Origin: Stappia indica
GTDB taxonomy: Bacteria > Pseudomonadota > Alphaproteobacteria > Rhizobiales > Stappiaceae
Assembly: GCF_020177335.1 (NCBI RefSeq)
Contig: NZ_JAIVMG010000004.1
Location: 124,001 to 188,000 of the forward strand
DNA: 64,000 nucleotides
Direction: 5' to 3'
The notes beneath the pieces were generated by a model. That model saw only the letters and a list, made by a program, of their open reading frames with translations. It ran no database searches and had not been told where the DNA came from. The stretch's first letter is position 1. Each line of letters starts with the position of its first letter. Positions 48,301-56,883 of this stretch are shown piece after piece. A program made the position numbers and the translations under genes.

Positions 48301-49308
48301 ATGACCGTGAAAGTTGCCATCAACGGTTTTGGACGCATTGGCCGCAACGTTCTGCGCGCAATCGCGGAATCCGGACGGACCGATATTCAGGTGGTCGCGA
48401 TCAACGACCTCGGCCCGGTCGAGACCAATGCCCATCTGCTGCGCTATGATTCCGTGCATGGCCGGTTCCCCGGCACCGTGACGGTCGACGGCGACACCAT
48501 CGACGTCGGCACCGGTCCGATCAAGGTCACCGCCATCCGCGATCCCAAGGAACTGCCCTGGGGCGAGCTGGGCGTCGACGTGGCGATGGAATGCACCGGC
48601 ATCTTCGCCGACCGCGAGAAGGCCTCCGCCCATCTGGCCAACGGCTCGAAGCGCGTTCTGGTCTCCGCCCCGGCCGGCGGCGCGGACAAGACCATCGTCT
48701 TTGGTGTCAACCATGACAGCCTGACCAGCGCCGACACGGTCGTCTCCAACGCCTCCTGCACCACCAACTGCCTGGCACCGGTGGCCTATGTGCTGAACGA
48801 GGCGATCGGCATCGAAACCGGCTTCATGACGACGATCCACTCGTACACTGGCGACCAGCCGACGCTGGACACCATGCATAAGGATCTCTACCGCGCCCGC
48901 GCGGCGGCCCTGTCGATGATCCCGACCTCGACCGGCGCAGCCAAGGCCGTGGGCCTGGTGCTGCCGGAGCTCAACGGCAAGCTGGATGGCGTTTCCATCC
49001 GCGTTCCCACGCCGAATGTCTCCGTGGTCGACCTGACCTTCGTTGCCAAGCGGGCGACCAGCGTGGAAGAAGTCAACGAGGCGATCCGCAGCGCCGCCAA
49101 CGGCAAGCTGAAGGGCATCCTCGGCTTCACCGACGACAAGCTGGTCTCCTGCGACTTCAACCACGACAGCCATTCGTCCGTGTTCCACATGGACCAGACC
49201 AAGGTCATGGACGGCACCATGGTGCGTATCCTCACCTGGTACGACAACGAATGGGGCTTCTCCAACCGCATGTCCGACACGGCGGTCGCTCTGGCGAAGC
49301 ACATCTGA
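48301..49308 (+). CDS. gap: Glyceraldehyde-3-phosphate dehydrogenase
   Basis: A 335-residue NAD-dependent enzyme of glycolysis/gluconeogenesis. The NAD-binding start is [18 protein letters not shown], the catalytic Cys is in [15 protein letters not shown], and the substrate-binding part contains TVMDGTM-like [19 protein letters not shown]. The family length is usual. A 10-bp hairpin without a T run (49319-49355) follows, before pgk. Confidence 0.97.
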   Translation: MTVKVAINGFGRIGRNVLRAIAESGRTDIQVVAINDLGPVETNAHLLRYDSVHGRFPGTVTVDGDTIDVGTGPIKVTAIRDPKELPWGELGVDVAMECTGIFADREKASAHLANGSKRVLVSAPAGGADKTIVFGVNHDSLTSADTVVSNASCTTNCLAPVAYVLNEAIGIETGFMTTIHSYTGDQPTLDTMHKDLYRARAAALSMIPTSTGAAKAVGLVLPELNGKLDGVSIRVPTPNVSVVDLTFVAKRATSVEEVNEAIRSAANGKLKGILGFTDDKLVSCDFNHDSHSSVFHMDQTKVMDGTMVRILTWYDNEWGFSNRMSDTAVALAKHI

Positions 49309-49442
49309 CGCGCAAGCGCGGCGCCGGGCGGGGCACGAGGCCCTTCCCGGCGCCGCATTGCCCCCCGGCCGGAAACCCGCTTTCCGGCTTGGCCGCGCCC
49401 TCCCGGACGCGGCCCTTTCCAGATCATGGTCGAGGACCCTAG

Positions 49443-50636
49443 ATGAGCGATTTCCGAACCCTTGACGATGCCGATCTTGCCGGCAAGCGCGTGCTGGTGC
49501 GCGTCGATCTCAACGTGCCGATGGATGGCAACCGGGTGACGGATACGACCCGCATCGACCGGGTGCTGCCGACCCTCAAGGAGATCTCCGAGAAAGGCGG
49601 GCGAGTGATCCTGCTGGCCCATTTCGGCCGTCCCAAGGGCGCGGTCATGCCGGACATGAGCCTTGCCCCGGTCGCCGCGGCGCTGACCGAGCGGCTGGGC
49701 AAGCCGGTCGCTTTCGCCGCCGACTGCATTGGCGAGGTGGCGCGCACGGTGGTCGACGCGCTGCATGACGGCGAGATCGCTCTTCTGGAGAACACCCGGT
49801 TCCACGCCGGCGAGGAAAAGAACGACGCCGGCTTCGCCGATGCGCTCGCCGAGCTGGGCGACGTCTATGTCAACGACGCCTTTTCCGCCGCCCACCGCGC
49901 CCATGCCTCGACCGAAGGGCTCGCCCATCGCCTGCCGGCCTATGCCGGCCGCACCATGCAGGCAGAGCTGGAAGCCCTCGGCAAGGCCCTGACCGCGCCG
50001 ACCCGGCCGGTGCTTGCCGTGGTCGGTGGCGCCAAGGTCTCCTCCAAGATCGAGCTTCTGAACAACCTCGTCGGCAAGGTCGACATGCTGGTGATCGGTG
50101 GCGGCATGGCCAACACCTTCCTCGCCGCCAAGGGCATCGACGTCGGCAAGTCCCTGTGCGAACACGATCTGGCCGAGACCGCCCGGACCATCATGGCCAC
50201 GGCCGAAGCCGCCGGTTGCGAAATCGTGCTCCCGCTCGATGCGGTGGTCGCGCAGGAGTTCAAGGCCGGTGCCAGCAACGAGACCGTTGCCATCGACGCC
50301 GTGCCGGCCTTGGGAATGATCCTCGACCTCGGTCCTGCCTCGGTTGAACTGATCAAGACCAAGATCGACGCCGCCGCCACCCTGGTGTGGAACGGCCCGC
50401 TCGGCGCCTTCGAGATCGCCCCCTTCGATGTGGCGACGGTCACGGCGGCGCAATATGCGGCGGCCCGCACCGAGAACGGCCCGCTGATCTCCGTTGCCGG
50501 TGGCGGCGACACGGTGGCCGCGCTCAACCATGCCGGCGTCGGTGGTGCCTTCTCCTATGTCTCCACTGCCGGCGGCGCCTTCCTGGAATGGATGGAAGGC
50601 AAGGTGTTGCCGGGCGTGGCGGCACTGAGCAACTAG
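49443..50636 (+). CDS. pgk: Phosphoglycerate kinase
   Basis: A 397-residue two-domain kinase transferring phosphate between 1,3-bisphosphoglycerate and ADP. N-domain motifs are [26 protein letters not shown] and [14 protein letters not shown]-domain motifs are [35 protein letters not shown] and [16 protein letters not shown]. It lies between gap and fba as part of the glycolytic set. Confidence 0.97.
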   Translation: MSDFRTLDDADLAGKRVLVRVDLNVPMDGNRVTDTTRIDRVLPTLKEISEKGGRVILLAHFGRPKGAVMPDMSLAPVAAALTERLGKPVAFAADCIGEVARTVVDALHDGEIALLENTRFHAGEEKNDAGFADALAELGDVYVNDAFSAAHRAHASTEGLAHRLPAYAGRTMQAELEALGKALTAPTRPVLAVVGGAKVSSKIELLNNLVGKVDMLVIGGGMANTFLAAKGIDVGKSLCEHDLAETARTIMATAEAAGCEIVLPLDAVVAQEFKAGASNETVAIDAVPALGMILDLGPASVELIKTKIDAAATLVWNGPLGAFEIAPFDVATVTAAQYAAARTENGPLISVAGGGDTVAALNHAGVGGAFSYVSTAGGAFLEWMEGKVLPGVAALSN

Positions 50637-50799
50637 CTTCGGGAGCGATCCCGACCTCTCGCACCGCCCCGAAAACGGGGTGGGCGACCCAGAGTTTTGA
50701 ACCCCGGGGGGCGGGCCCATGCTTTCGGGCATCCGGGCCTTGCTCCTGACCAGCCGCCGGACTTGCGCGGCGCTGCGATGACAGGAAAGAAGAGATCCG

Positions 50800-51831
50800 A
50801 TGAGTGAGCGTCTCGAAGATATCGCCGAAGCCATGGTGGCCACGGGCCAGGGCATTCTTGCGGCCGACGAAAGCACCGGCACCATCAAGAAGCGGTTCGA
50901 CCAGATCGACACCGAGAACACCGAGGACAACCGTCGCGACTATCGCGAGATGCTGTTCCGCAGCACCGAGGCGATGAACGACTACATCTCCGGCGTGATC
51001 CTGTTCGACGAGACCATCCGTCAGAAGGCCGCCGACGGCACCCCGCTGGTGGAGCTGATCCGCAAGGCCGGCGCCGTGCCGGGCATCAAGGTCGACAAGG
51101 GCGCCAAGCCGCTCGCCGGCTTCCCGGGCGAGAGCGTGACCGAAGGCCTCGACGGCCTGCGCGAGCGTCTGGCCGAGTATTACGAGCTGGGCGCGCGCTT
51201 CGCCAAGTGGCGGGCGGTGATCGACATCTCCGAGGACGACGGTCTGCCGTCGAGCACCTGCATCCAGTCCAATGCCCATGCGCTGGCCCGCTATGCCGCG
51301 CTCTGCCAGGAAGCGGGCATCGTGCCGATCGTCGAGCCGGAAATCCTGATGGACGGCCCGACCGCCGCCCATGACATCGAGACCTGCTACGAAGTCACCG
51401 AGTGGACGCTGAACACGGTGTTCTCCGAGCTGTTCCAGATGGATGTCATGCTGGAAGGCATCGTCCTGAAGCCGAACATGATCGTCCCGGGCAAGAACGC
51501 GCCGATCCAGGCTGCCCCCGAAGAGGTCGCGGAGCTGACCCTGCGCTGCCTCAAGGCAACCGTTCCGGCAGCCGTTCCGGGCATCGCCTTCCTGTCGGGC
51601 GGGCAGTCGGACGAACAGGCGACCGAGCATCTGCACCTGATGAACGCCGCCGGCGCGCTGCCGTGGAAGCTGACCTTCTCCTATGGCCGCGCCCTGCAGC
51701 AGGCCGCGCTCAAGGCCTGGGGCGGCAAGCAGGAGAACGTGGCCGCCGCGCAGGCCGCCTTCCTGCACCGCGCCAAGATGAACGGTCTGGCCGCCAAGGG
51801 CGAATGGCAGAAGGCGCTGGAAAGCGCCTGA
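50800..51831 (+). CDS. fba: Class I fructose-bisphosphate aldolase
   Basis: A 343-residue Schiff-base aldolase cleaving fructose-1,6-bisphosphate. It is class I: GILAADESTGTIKKRFD near the N-terminus, the central GVLPSST-type segment and the Schiff-base Lys in LEGIVLKPNMIVPGK. SGGQSDEQATEHL and PWKLTFSYGRALQ are also typical. There are no metal-binding motifs of class II aldolases. The 3' flank is unusual: a hairpin, a repeat element and a second near-identical hairpin with a T run. Confidence 0.96.
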   Translation: MSERLEDIAEAMVATGQGILAADESTGTIKKRFDQIDTENTEDNRRDYREMLFRSTEAMNDYISGVILFDETIRQKAADGTPLVELIRKAGAVPGIKVDKGAKPLAGFPGESVTEGLDGLRERLAEYYELGARFAKWRAVIDISEDDGLPSSTCIQSNAHALARYAALCQEAGIVPIVEPEILMDGPTAAHDIETCYEVTEWTLNTVFSELFQMDVMLEGIVLKPNMIVPGKNAPIQAAPEEVAELTLRCLKATVPAAVPGIAFLSGGQSDEQATEHLHLMNAAGALPWKLTFSYGRALQQAALKAWGGKQENVAAAQAAFLHRAKMNGLAAKGEWQKALESA

Positions 51832-51872
51832 CCCGACCCGCACCGGCCCCATCCGGTGCCTCGCGCGAACCA

Positions 51873-51894
51873 AGAGGGGCCTTTCGGCCCCTCT
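51873..51894 (+). terminator. Hairpin after fba lacking a T run
   Basis: AGAGGGGCC (51873-51881) and GGCCCCTCT (51886-51894) form a perfect 9-bp stem with a TTTC loop. The next bases are AGACTG rather than T, so it is a poor terminator by itself. Its stem is almost identical to that of the hairpin at 52085-52103. Confidence 0.65.
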
Positions 51895-51926
51895 AGACTG
51901 CTGACAAATGGCAAAGGCGCCTCTCG

Positions 51927-52055
51927 CGTCATCCCGGGCAAGCGTCAGCGTGACCCGGGATCGGGGAGCCTCCAAATAGCGGTTCTGATAGGCTGGAACC
52001 GAAACGCTGTGGCTCGCCGATCCCGGATCTCCGCTTCGCTGCGTCCGGGCTGACG
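51927..52055. repeat. Palindromic intergenic repeat element (REP-like)
   Basis: Starts CGTCATCCCGGGCAAGCG and ends GCGTCCGGGCTGACG, so the ends are imperfect inverted repeats. Inner arms GACCCGGGATC (near 51952) and GATCCCGGATC (near 52019) are also inverted. Such CGTCATCCCGG...CCGGG-TGACG units are common intergenic repeats in alphaproteobacteria. No coding potential. It lies between the two hairpins after fba. Confidence 0.7.
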
Positions 52056-52084
52056 CCCCTAAAAGGGGCTTTGTCATCTCTCTC

Positions 52085-52107
52085 GAGGGGCCCCTGGCCC
52101 CTCTTTT
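52085..52107 (+). terminator. Rho-independent terminator downstream of the fba repeat
   Basis: GAGGGGCC (52085-52092) and GGCCCCTC (52096-52103) with a 3-base loop, followed by TTTT. It probably ends fba transcription and lies about 80 bases before the ThiE-like gene. Confidence 0.75.
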
Positions 52108-52187
52108 GCCGTGATCACGGGATCATTCTGGTGAAAAGGGCCCAGCCGCCAGCCACCTTGACGATCCGAACCTGAAGGGCCACCGCC

Positions 52188-52832
52188 TTGACCCCGCGTC
52201 TCTACCTCGTCACTCCCGCCGATCTGGACATCGACAGCTTCGCGGACCGGCTTGCCGAAGCGCTCTCGGGCGGCGATGTGGCCTGCCTGCTCGTCACCGA
52301 TGAGGGCCGGGGCGAGGCCGCCAGCCAGAAACTGGTCGAACGCCTCGTGCCGATCGCCCAGGCCGCCGGAACCGCCGTTCTGCTGCAGAACGACACCCGC
52401 ACCGCCGGCCGCTGCCGTGCCGATGGCGTGCATGTCGACAGCGGTACGGAGGACCTGGCGCGGGCGCTGGAAACCTTCCGCCCCGATGGCATCGTCGGCG
52501 TCGGCGATCTGCGCACCCGGCACGATGCCATGAGCGTCGCCGAACTCGGCGTCGACTACGTCTTCTTCGGCCTGCTCGACCAGCCGGAAGAGGCGGAGGC
52601 CCATGCCAAGACGCTGAAATTCGCCGCCTGGTGGGCGGACGTGTTCGAGACCCCTTGCGTCGCTCTTGCCGGCACCAGCATGGACAGCGTCGAGGCCTGC
52701 GCCGCCACCGGCGCCGATTTCATTGCCCTGCGCGGCGCGGTCTGGAATCATCCGGAAGGGCCGGCGGCGGCCGTGAACGCGGCCAATGCGATTCTCGCCC
52801 GCCATTCCCTTTCGGTCGCGGAGGATGGATGA
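52188..52832 (+). CDS. Divergent thiamine-phosphate-synthase-like protein
   Basis: A 214-residue TIM-barrel protein related to ThiE/TenI. It begins RLYLVTPADLDI, has LLQNDTRTAGRCRADGVHVD matching the ThiE substrate region, and GVDYVFFGLL near the phosphate site. However, the QLR...K motif of true ThiE is replaced by ACLLVTDEGR, and the C-terminal Thr/Lys motif after GADY is replaced by LDQPEEAEAH. It may therefore have lost or changed activity. The start is TTG at 52188 with GAAGGG upstream. Its stop overlaps the start of the Sel1 gene (ATGA), so the two are translationally coupled. Confidence 0.75.
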   Translation: MTPRLYLVTPADLDIDSFADRLAEALSGGDVACLLVTDEGRGEAASQKLVERLVPIAQAAGTAVLLQNDTRTAGRCRADGVHVDSGTEDLARALETFRPDGIVGVGDLRTRHDAMSVAELGVDYVFFGLLDQPEEAEAHAKTLKFAAWWADVFETPCVALAGTSMDSVEACAATGADFIALRGAVWNHPEGPAAAVNAANAILARHSLSVAEDG

Positions 52833-54037
52833 GCGTCCCGACAGCCAGTTCCCGGTTTCTCGCGGCAGCCCTTGCCACCGCCACATTGGTCGGCGCGGCA
52901 GCGCTCGCCCGCGCCGAGGAGACGCCTGCCTCCCCCGCCACGTCCGAGACGCCCCCCGCCCCGGCGACACCCTCCGCATCTGACAGCTCCGCCCCGCAGG
53001 AGGGCGCTCCGGCCATCGCCATTCCGGATGTTCCCGCAGCAGCCACGGCAACGCCCATGCGGCGCCGGGACAGTACCCTGGCCGCGCCCACGCCGGCGGA
53101 GGCCGCAACGCCGGTCCTGACACCGCCGGTCAGCCAGAAGCCGCCTCTGCCGCTTGCCGTCGAGGGCGAGAACGCCGATTACGCCTATGGCGCCTTTCAG
53201 CGCGGCTGGTACCTGACGGCGCTGGCCCTCGCGACACCGCGTGCCGAACAGGGCGATTCCGCCGCCCAGACCCTGCTCGGCGTGCTTTATGAGACCGGCC
53301 ACGGCCTGCCGCGCGATGCCCGCAAGGCCGCGAGCTGGTACGACCTTGCCGTTTCCTCCGGCAACAAGCAGGCGGCGGGGCGCCTCGGCCTTCTCTATCT
53401 CAATGGCATCGGCGTGCCCGAGGACCGGAAAAAGGCCGGCGATCTGTTCGAAATCGCCGCCGAGGCAGATATCGCCGCCGCGATCTACAATCTTGCCGGC
53501 CTTTACCAGACCGGCGAAGGCCGCCCTTTCGACCCGGAAAAGGCCCGCGACCTTCTGGAAAGGGCCGCGGATCTCGGCGACATCGACGCCCGCTTCCAGC
53601 TTGCCCAATTCTATCTCGACGGCCCCGCCGATCTTCGCGACGAACGCCGGGCCGCATTCTGGATGGGCCGAGCCGCCCGCCAGGGCCATGTCGGCGCCCA
53701 GGTGCGCTACGCGATCCTGCGCTTCAACGGTCGTGGCGTCGATCCCGATGAGCAGGAAGCGGCCAGTTGGTTCGAACAGGCCGCGAAATCCGGCAACCCG
53801 GTGGCCATGAACCGGCTGGCCCGGGTCTACGCCTATGGACGGGGCCGACCGCGCGATATCGAGAAGGCCGCCGGCTGGCATCTGGCGGCGCGCGCCTCGG
53901 GCATTTCCGATCTGGAACTCGACGGCATCCTGTCCGGTCTCGAACCGGCACAACGGACCAAGGCGGAAGACTTCGCCAAGGCCTATGCGCCAGCGCTACC
54001 GGAAGCGGCCGAGGATCCGAGCGAAACGACACCCTAG
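52829..54037 (+). CDS. Secreted Sel1-repeat protein
   Basis: A 402-residue precursor with a signal peptide (about 1-30, AALATATLVGAAALARA). A low-complexity Pro/Ala/Thr region (about 32-110) leads to at least five Sel1/TPR-like repeats: LLGVLYETGHGLPRDARKAA, LGLLYLNGIGVPEDRKKAGD, LAGLYQTGEGRPFDPEKARD, LAQFYLDGPADLRDERRAA and LARVYAYGRGRPRDIEKAAG. Such proteins act as periplasmic adaptors. The start has GGAGGA upstream and overlaps the ThiE-like stop. A link between the two genes is suggested by the overlap but has no known basis. Confidence 0.88.
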   Translation: MSVPTASSRFLAAALATATLVGAAALARAEETPASPATSETPPAPATPSASDSSAPQEGAPAIAIPDVPAAATATPMRRRDSTLAAPTPAEAATPVLTPPVSQKPPLPLAVEGENADYAYGAFQRGWYLTALALATPRAEQGDSAAQTLLGVLYETGHGLPRDARKAASWYDLAVSSGNKQAAGRLGLLYLNGIGVPEDRKKAGDLFEIAAEADIAAAIYNLAGLYQTGEGRPFDPEKARDLLERAADLGDIDARFQLAQFYLDGPADLRDERRAAFWMGRAARQGHVGAQVRYAILRFNGRGVDPDEQEAASWFEQAAKSGNPVAMNRLARVYAYGRGRPRDIEKAAGWHLAARASGISDLELDGILSGLEPAQRTKAEDFAKAYAPALPEAAEDPSETTP

Positions 54038-54270
54038 GGTGCGCCCCTTGCGACCTTTTTGCTTGATTGGCGCGGGGAAGTGTGGTGGACAAACCGCGCA
54101 CCGGCGGCGCGCCGCGCACCGGCCCGGACCATCGCCCATGCCGTTTCGCGCTGACGCTGAGCCCCGGGCGGGCAGGACCATGACGATCCCCCGCGCCCAT
54201 CACAGATCATGGCCCGCTCCTGCGCCAGTTGACGCAACCGGGCGGACAGACCGAAAAACGAGACCGACCC

Positions 54271-54834
54271 ATGAAGATCAACGGCAACGAAATCAAGCCC
54301 GGCAACGTATTGCAGCACCAGGACACCCTTTGGGCGGTGGTCAAGGTCGAGCACGTCAAGCCGGGCAAGGGCGGCGCCTTCGCCCAGGTGGAGATGAAGA
54401 ACCTGCTCGATGGCCGCAAGCTCAACGAGCGCTTCCGCTCCGCCGACAAGGTCGAGCGCGTGCGGCTGGAGCAGAAGGACTTCCAGTACCTCTATCCCCA
54501 GGACGACATGCTCGTCTTCATGGACACCGAAAGCTACGAGCAGATCGAGCTGCAGGCCGAGTTCGTCGGCGAGCGCGCCGCCTTCCTTCAGGACGGCATG
54601 ATGGTGACGCTGGAGATGCATGAGGAACGGCCGATCGGCATCACCCTGCCCCAGTTCGTCACGCTGGAAATCACCGAGGCGGATGCGGTGGTCAAGGGCC
54701 AGACCCAGTCCTCCTCCTACAAGCCGGCAATGCTGGAAAACGGCGTCCGCGTCATGGTGCCGCCGTTCATCACCGCCGGCGAGCGCATCGTCGTCGACAC
54801 CAGCCTCGTCGAGTACGTCCGCCGCGCCGACTGA
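54271..54834 (+). CDS. efp: Elongation factor P
   Basis: A 187-residue translation factor that rescues ribosomes stalled at proline stretches. It starts [16 protein letters not shown]. The modified loop is KPGKGGAF, with the Lys at the tip; lysylation at that Lys by EpmA is known in other bacteria. The OB domains contain [17 protein letters not shown] and the C-terminal signature is [19 protein letters not shown] chose the ATG at 54271; an open frame extends 14 codons upstream. The suhB gene follows after 117 bases. Confidence 0.97.
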   Translation: MKINGNEIKPGNVLQHQDTLWAVVKVEHVKPGKGGAFAQVEMKNLLDGRKLNERFRSADKVERVRLEQKDFQYLYPQDDMLVFMDTESYEQIELQAEFVGERAAFLQDGMMVTLEMHEERPIGITLPQFVTLEITEADAVVKGQTQSSSYKPAMLENGVRVMVPPFITAGERIVVDTSLVEYVRRAD

Positions 54835-54845
54835 CACTTCCCATT

Positions 54846-54876
54846 TCCGGGACTTTCCCGGACACCTCCTCCGGGA
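54846..54876 (+). ncRNA. Paired alternative hairpins upstream of suhB (suhB/alpha-r14-type RNA candidate)
   Basis: TCCGGGA (54846-54852), TCCCGGA (54856-54862) and TCCGGGA (54870-54876) allow two exclusive perfect 7-bp hairpins sharing the middle arm. The second presents the loop CACCTCC, complementary to ribosome binding sites. A suhB RNA motif with CCUCC loops (overlapping the alpha-r14 sRNA family) is known next to suhB in Rhizobiales. I infer the relation from position and loop; full boundaries are not clear, and the element may extend to about 54912. Confidence 0.4.
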
Positions 54877-54951
54877 CCAACATCTCCGGGCCGCCCGCCT
54901 TGCCACAGCCGGTGAGACGCGGGCCGGTCCGGCCAACGCTCAGGAGCCGTC

Positions 54952-55746
54952 ATGGCCCGTTCCGCCATTCTCAACGTCATGGTCCAGGCTGCCATCAAGG
55001 CCGGACGCAGCCTCGCCCGCGATTTCGGCGAGGTCGAAAACCTTCAGGTCTCGCGCAAGGGGCCGAGCGATTTCGTCTCCGCCGCCGATCACAATGCAGA
55101 AAAGATCGTGCGCACCGAGTTGCAGAAGGCCCGTCCTGGCTACGGCCTGCTGATGGAGGAATCGGGCACCATCGAAGGTGACGATCCGCAGCACCGCTGG
55201 ATTGTCGACCCGCTCGACGGCACCACCAACTTCCTGCACGGCATTCCGATCTTCAACGTGTCGATCGCGCTGGAGCGCGAGGGCACCATCGTCGCCGGCG
55301 TGATCTACAATCCGGCCATGGACGAGCTCTACACCGCCGAACGCGGCCAGGGTGCGTTCCTCAACGACCGCCGCCTGCGCGTCGCCGCGCGCAAGTCGCT
55401 GCCCGATTGCGTCATCGGCACAGGCATTCCCTTCCTCGGCGTTGGCGATCATGCCCGCTCCCTGAAGGAAATCCGCCATGTGATGGGCGAGGTTGCCGGT
55501 CTGCGCCGCTGCGGCGCCGCTGCACTCGATCTCGCCTGGACCGCAGCCGGGCGTTTCGACGGCTACTGGGAGCATGGCCTGTCCCCCTGGGACATGGCGG
55601 CAGGGCTCTTGATGGTGCGTGAAGCCGGCGGCTACGTCAGCGATATCGACGGCGGCAACAACATGTTCGAGAGCCGCTCGATCGTCGCCGGCAACGAGCA
55701 TGTACACGGACAATTGCGCAAGCTCCTGGCCAACGCGCGCGGCTGA
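54952..55746 (+). CDS. suhB: Inositol-1-monophosphatase family protein SuhB
   Basis: A 264-residue Mg-dependent phosphatase. Metal motifs are DFVSAADHNAEKIV, WIVDPLDGTTNFLHG and PWDMAAGLLMVREAGGYV. Family members hydrolyse inositol or other sugar monophosphates; SuhB of E. coli is also a factor for rRNA transcription complexes. Length is typical. It is followed 90 bases downstream by the MotA-like gene. The start region contains an unusual hairpin set (54846-54876). Confidence 0.94.
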   Translation: MARSAILNVMVQAAIKAGRSLARDFGEVENLQVSRKGPSDFVSAADHNAEKIVRTELQKARPGYGLLMEESGTIEGDDPQHRWIVDPLDGTTNFLHGIPIFNVSIALEREGTIVAGVIYNPAMDELYTAERGQGAFLNDRRLRVAARKSLPDCVIGTGIPFLGVGDHARSLKEIRHVMGEVAGLRRCGAAALDLAWTAAGRFDGYWEHGLSPWDMAAGLLMVREAGGYVSDIDGGNNMFESRSIVAGNEHVHGQLRKLLANARG

Positions 55747-55835
55747 GGACGGCCGCGGACGGAATTACGGCTTTTCACGCGGCGGACATTCACGCTATCA
55801 AAGGCTCGTCTTCAACGGGGAGTCGAGAAGCGGAC

Positions 55836-56843
55836 ATGGCGCGAGCGTATGATCCTTACAGCCTGTCCAGCCCCTGGGTCTATCTGATCCGGATGATGAT
55901 CTTTCTGGCGGTGGTGGCGTTTGTCGCGCTGATTCTCTACCGCCAGATCGCCACCGCCTTCATGAGCAACCCCGGCCTCAACGGCCTTATCATCGCCACC
56001 GGCGTGATCGGCATTCTGCTGGCGATCCGCCAGGTGATCCGGTTGATGCCGGAGGTCGGCTGGGTCAATGGCTACCGGCTGGGCGACCCCGGGCTGGAGG
56101 TCCGCCGTCCGCCGGTGCTGCTCGCGCCGATGGCCACGCTTCTCGGCAATCGCGGCGGCGAGATGAGCCTGTCGCCGGTCACCATGCGCTCGATCCTCGA
56201 TTCGATCGGCATGCGCCTCGATGAAGCGCGCGAGATGGCGCGCTATCTCACCGGCCTGCTGGTGTTCCTCGGCCTGCTCGGCACCTTCTGGGGCCTGCTT
56301 CAGACCGTCGGTTCGGTCAATCTGACCATCCAGAGCCTCGACGTCGGCTCCGGCGACGCCAATGTGATCTTCGAAGATCTGAAGGCCGGCCTGGAAGCTC
56401 CGCTGTCCGGCATGGGCACGGCCTTTTCCTCCTCCCTGTTCGGTCTGACCGGATCGCTGGTGCTCGGGTTCCTCGACCTGCAGGCGGGACAGGCCCAGAA
56501 CCGCTTCTACAACGAGCTGGAAGATTGGCTCTCCACCCTGACTGACATCGAACCGGAAGAGTTCGGCGGCGGCGGGTATGGCGGCGTTTCCGAACTTCGG
56601 CTGGCCATCGACGATCTGCGCAAAAGCGTTGCCGATACCGGCGGTGGCGGCGCCGGGCGCAATGCCGCGCTGGCGATGGCCAATCTCGCCGAGGGCATTC
56701 AGGGCCTGGTGCAGCATGTGCGCAGCGAACAGCAGATGATGCGGGACTGGGCCGACGATCAGTCGGAACAGCAAAAGCGCATCGAGAAGCTGCTCGCCTC
56801 CATGTCCACCGCCTTCGACCGGATCCGGGACGAAACCCGATGA
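55836..56843 (+). CDS. MotA/TolQ/ExbB-like membrane protein
   Basis: A 335-residue membrane protein with about four helices: about 19-36, 47-68, 137-158 (YLTGLLVFLGLLGTFWGLLQ) and 193-214 (GTAFSSSLFGLTGSLVLGF). The paired helix 3/4 sequences are the hallmark of proton- or ion-driven stator subunits. The C-terminal cytoplasmic part contains a Gly-rich segment and a helical tail. The partner gene 40 bases downstream encodes a MotB-like protein, so the two probably form a stator complex. It is conserved in Rhizobiales and often annotated as flagellar MotA, but it lacks flagellar neighbours here. Confidence 0.8.
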   Translation: MARAYDPYSLSSPWVYLIRMMIFLAVVAFVALILYRQIATAFMSNPGLNGLIIATGVIGILLAIRQVIRLMPEVGWVNGYRLGDPGLEVRRPPVLLAPMATLLGNRGGEMSLSPVTMRSILDSIGMRLDEAREMARYLTGLLVFLGLLGTFWGLLQTVGSVNLTIQSLDVGSGDANVIFEDLKAGLEAPLSGMGTAFSSSLFGLTGSLVLGFLDLQAGQAQNRFYNELEDWLSTLTDIEPEEFGGGGYGGVSELRLAIDDLRKSVADTGGGGAGRNAALAMANLAEGIQGLVQHVRSEQQMMRDWADDQSEQQKRIEKLLASMSTAFDRIRDETR

Positions 56844-56883
56844 GCCGTCGCCCCGCCCCCACCCGCAGGAAGGCGATCTAGCC

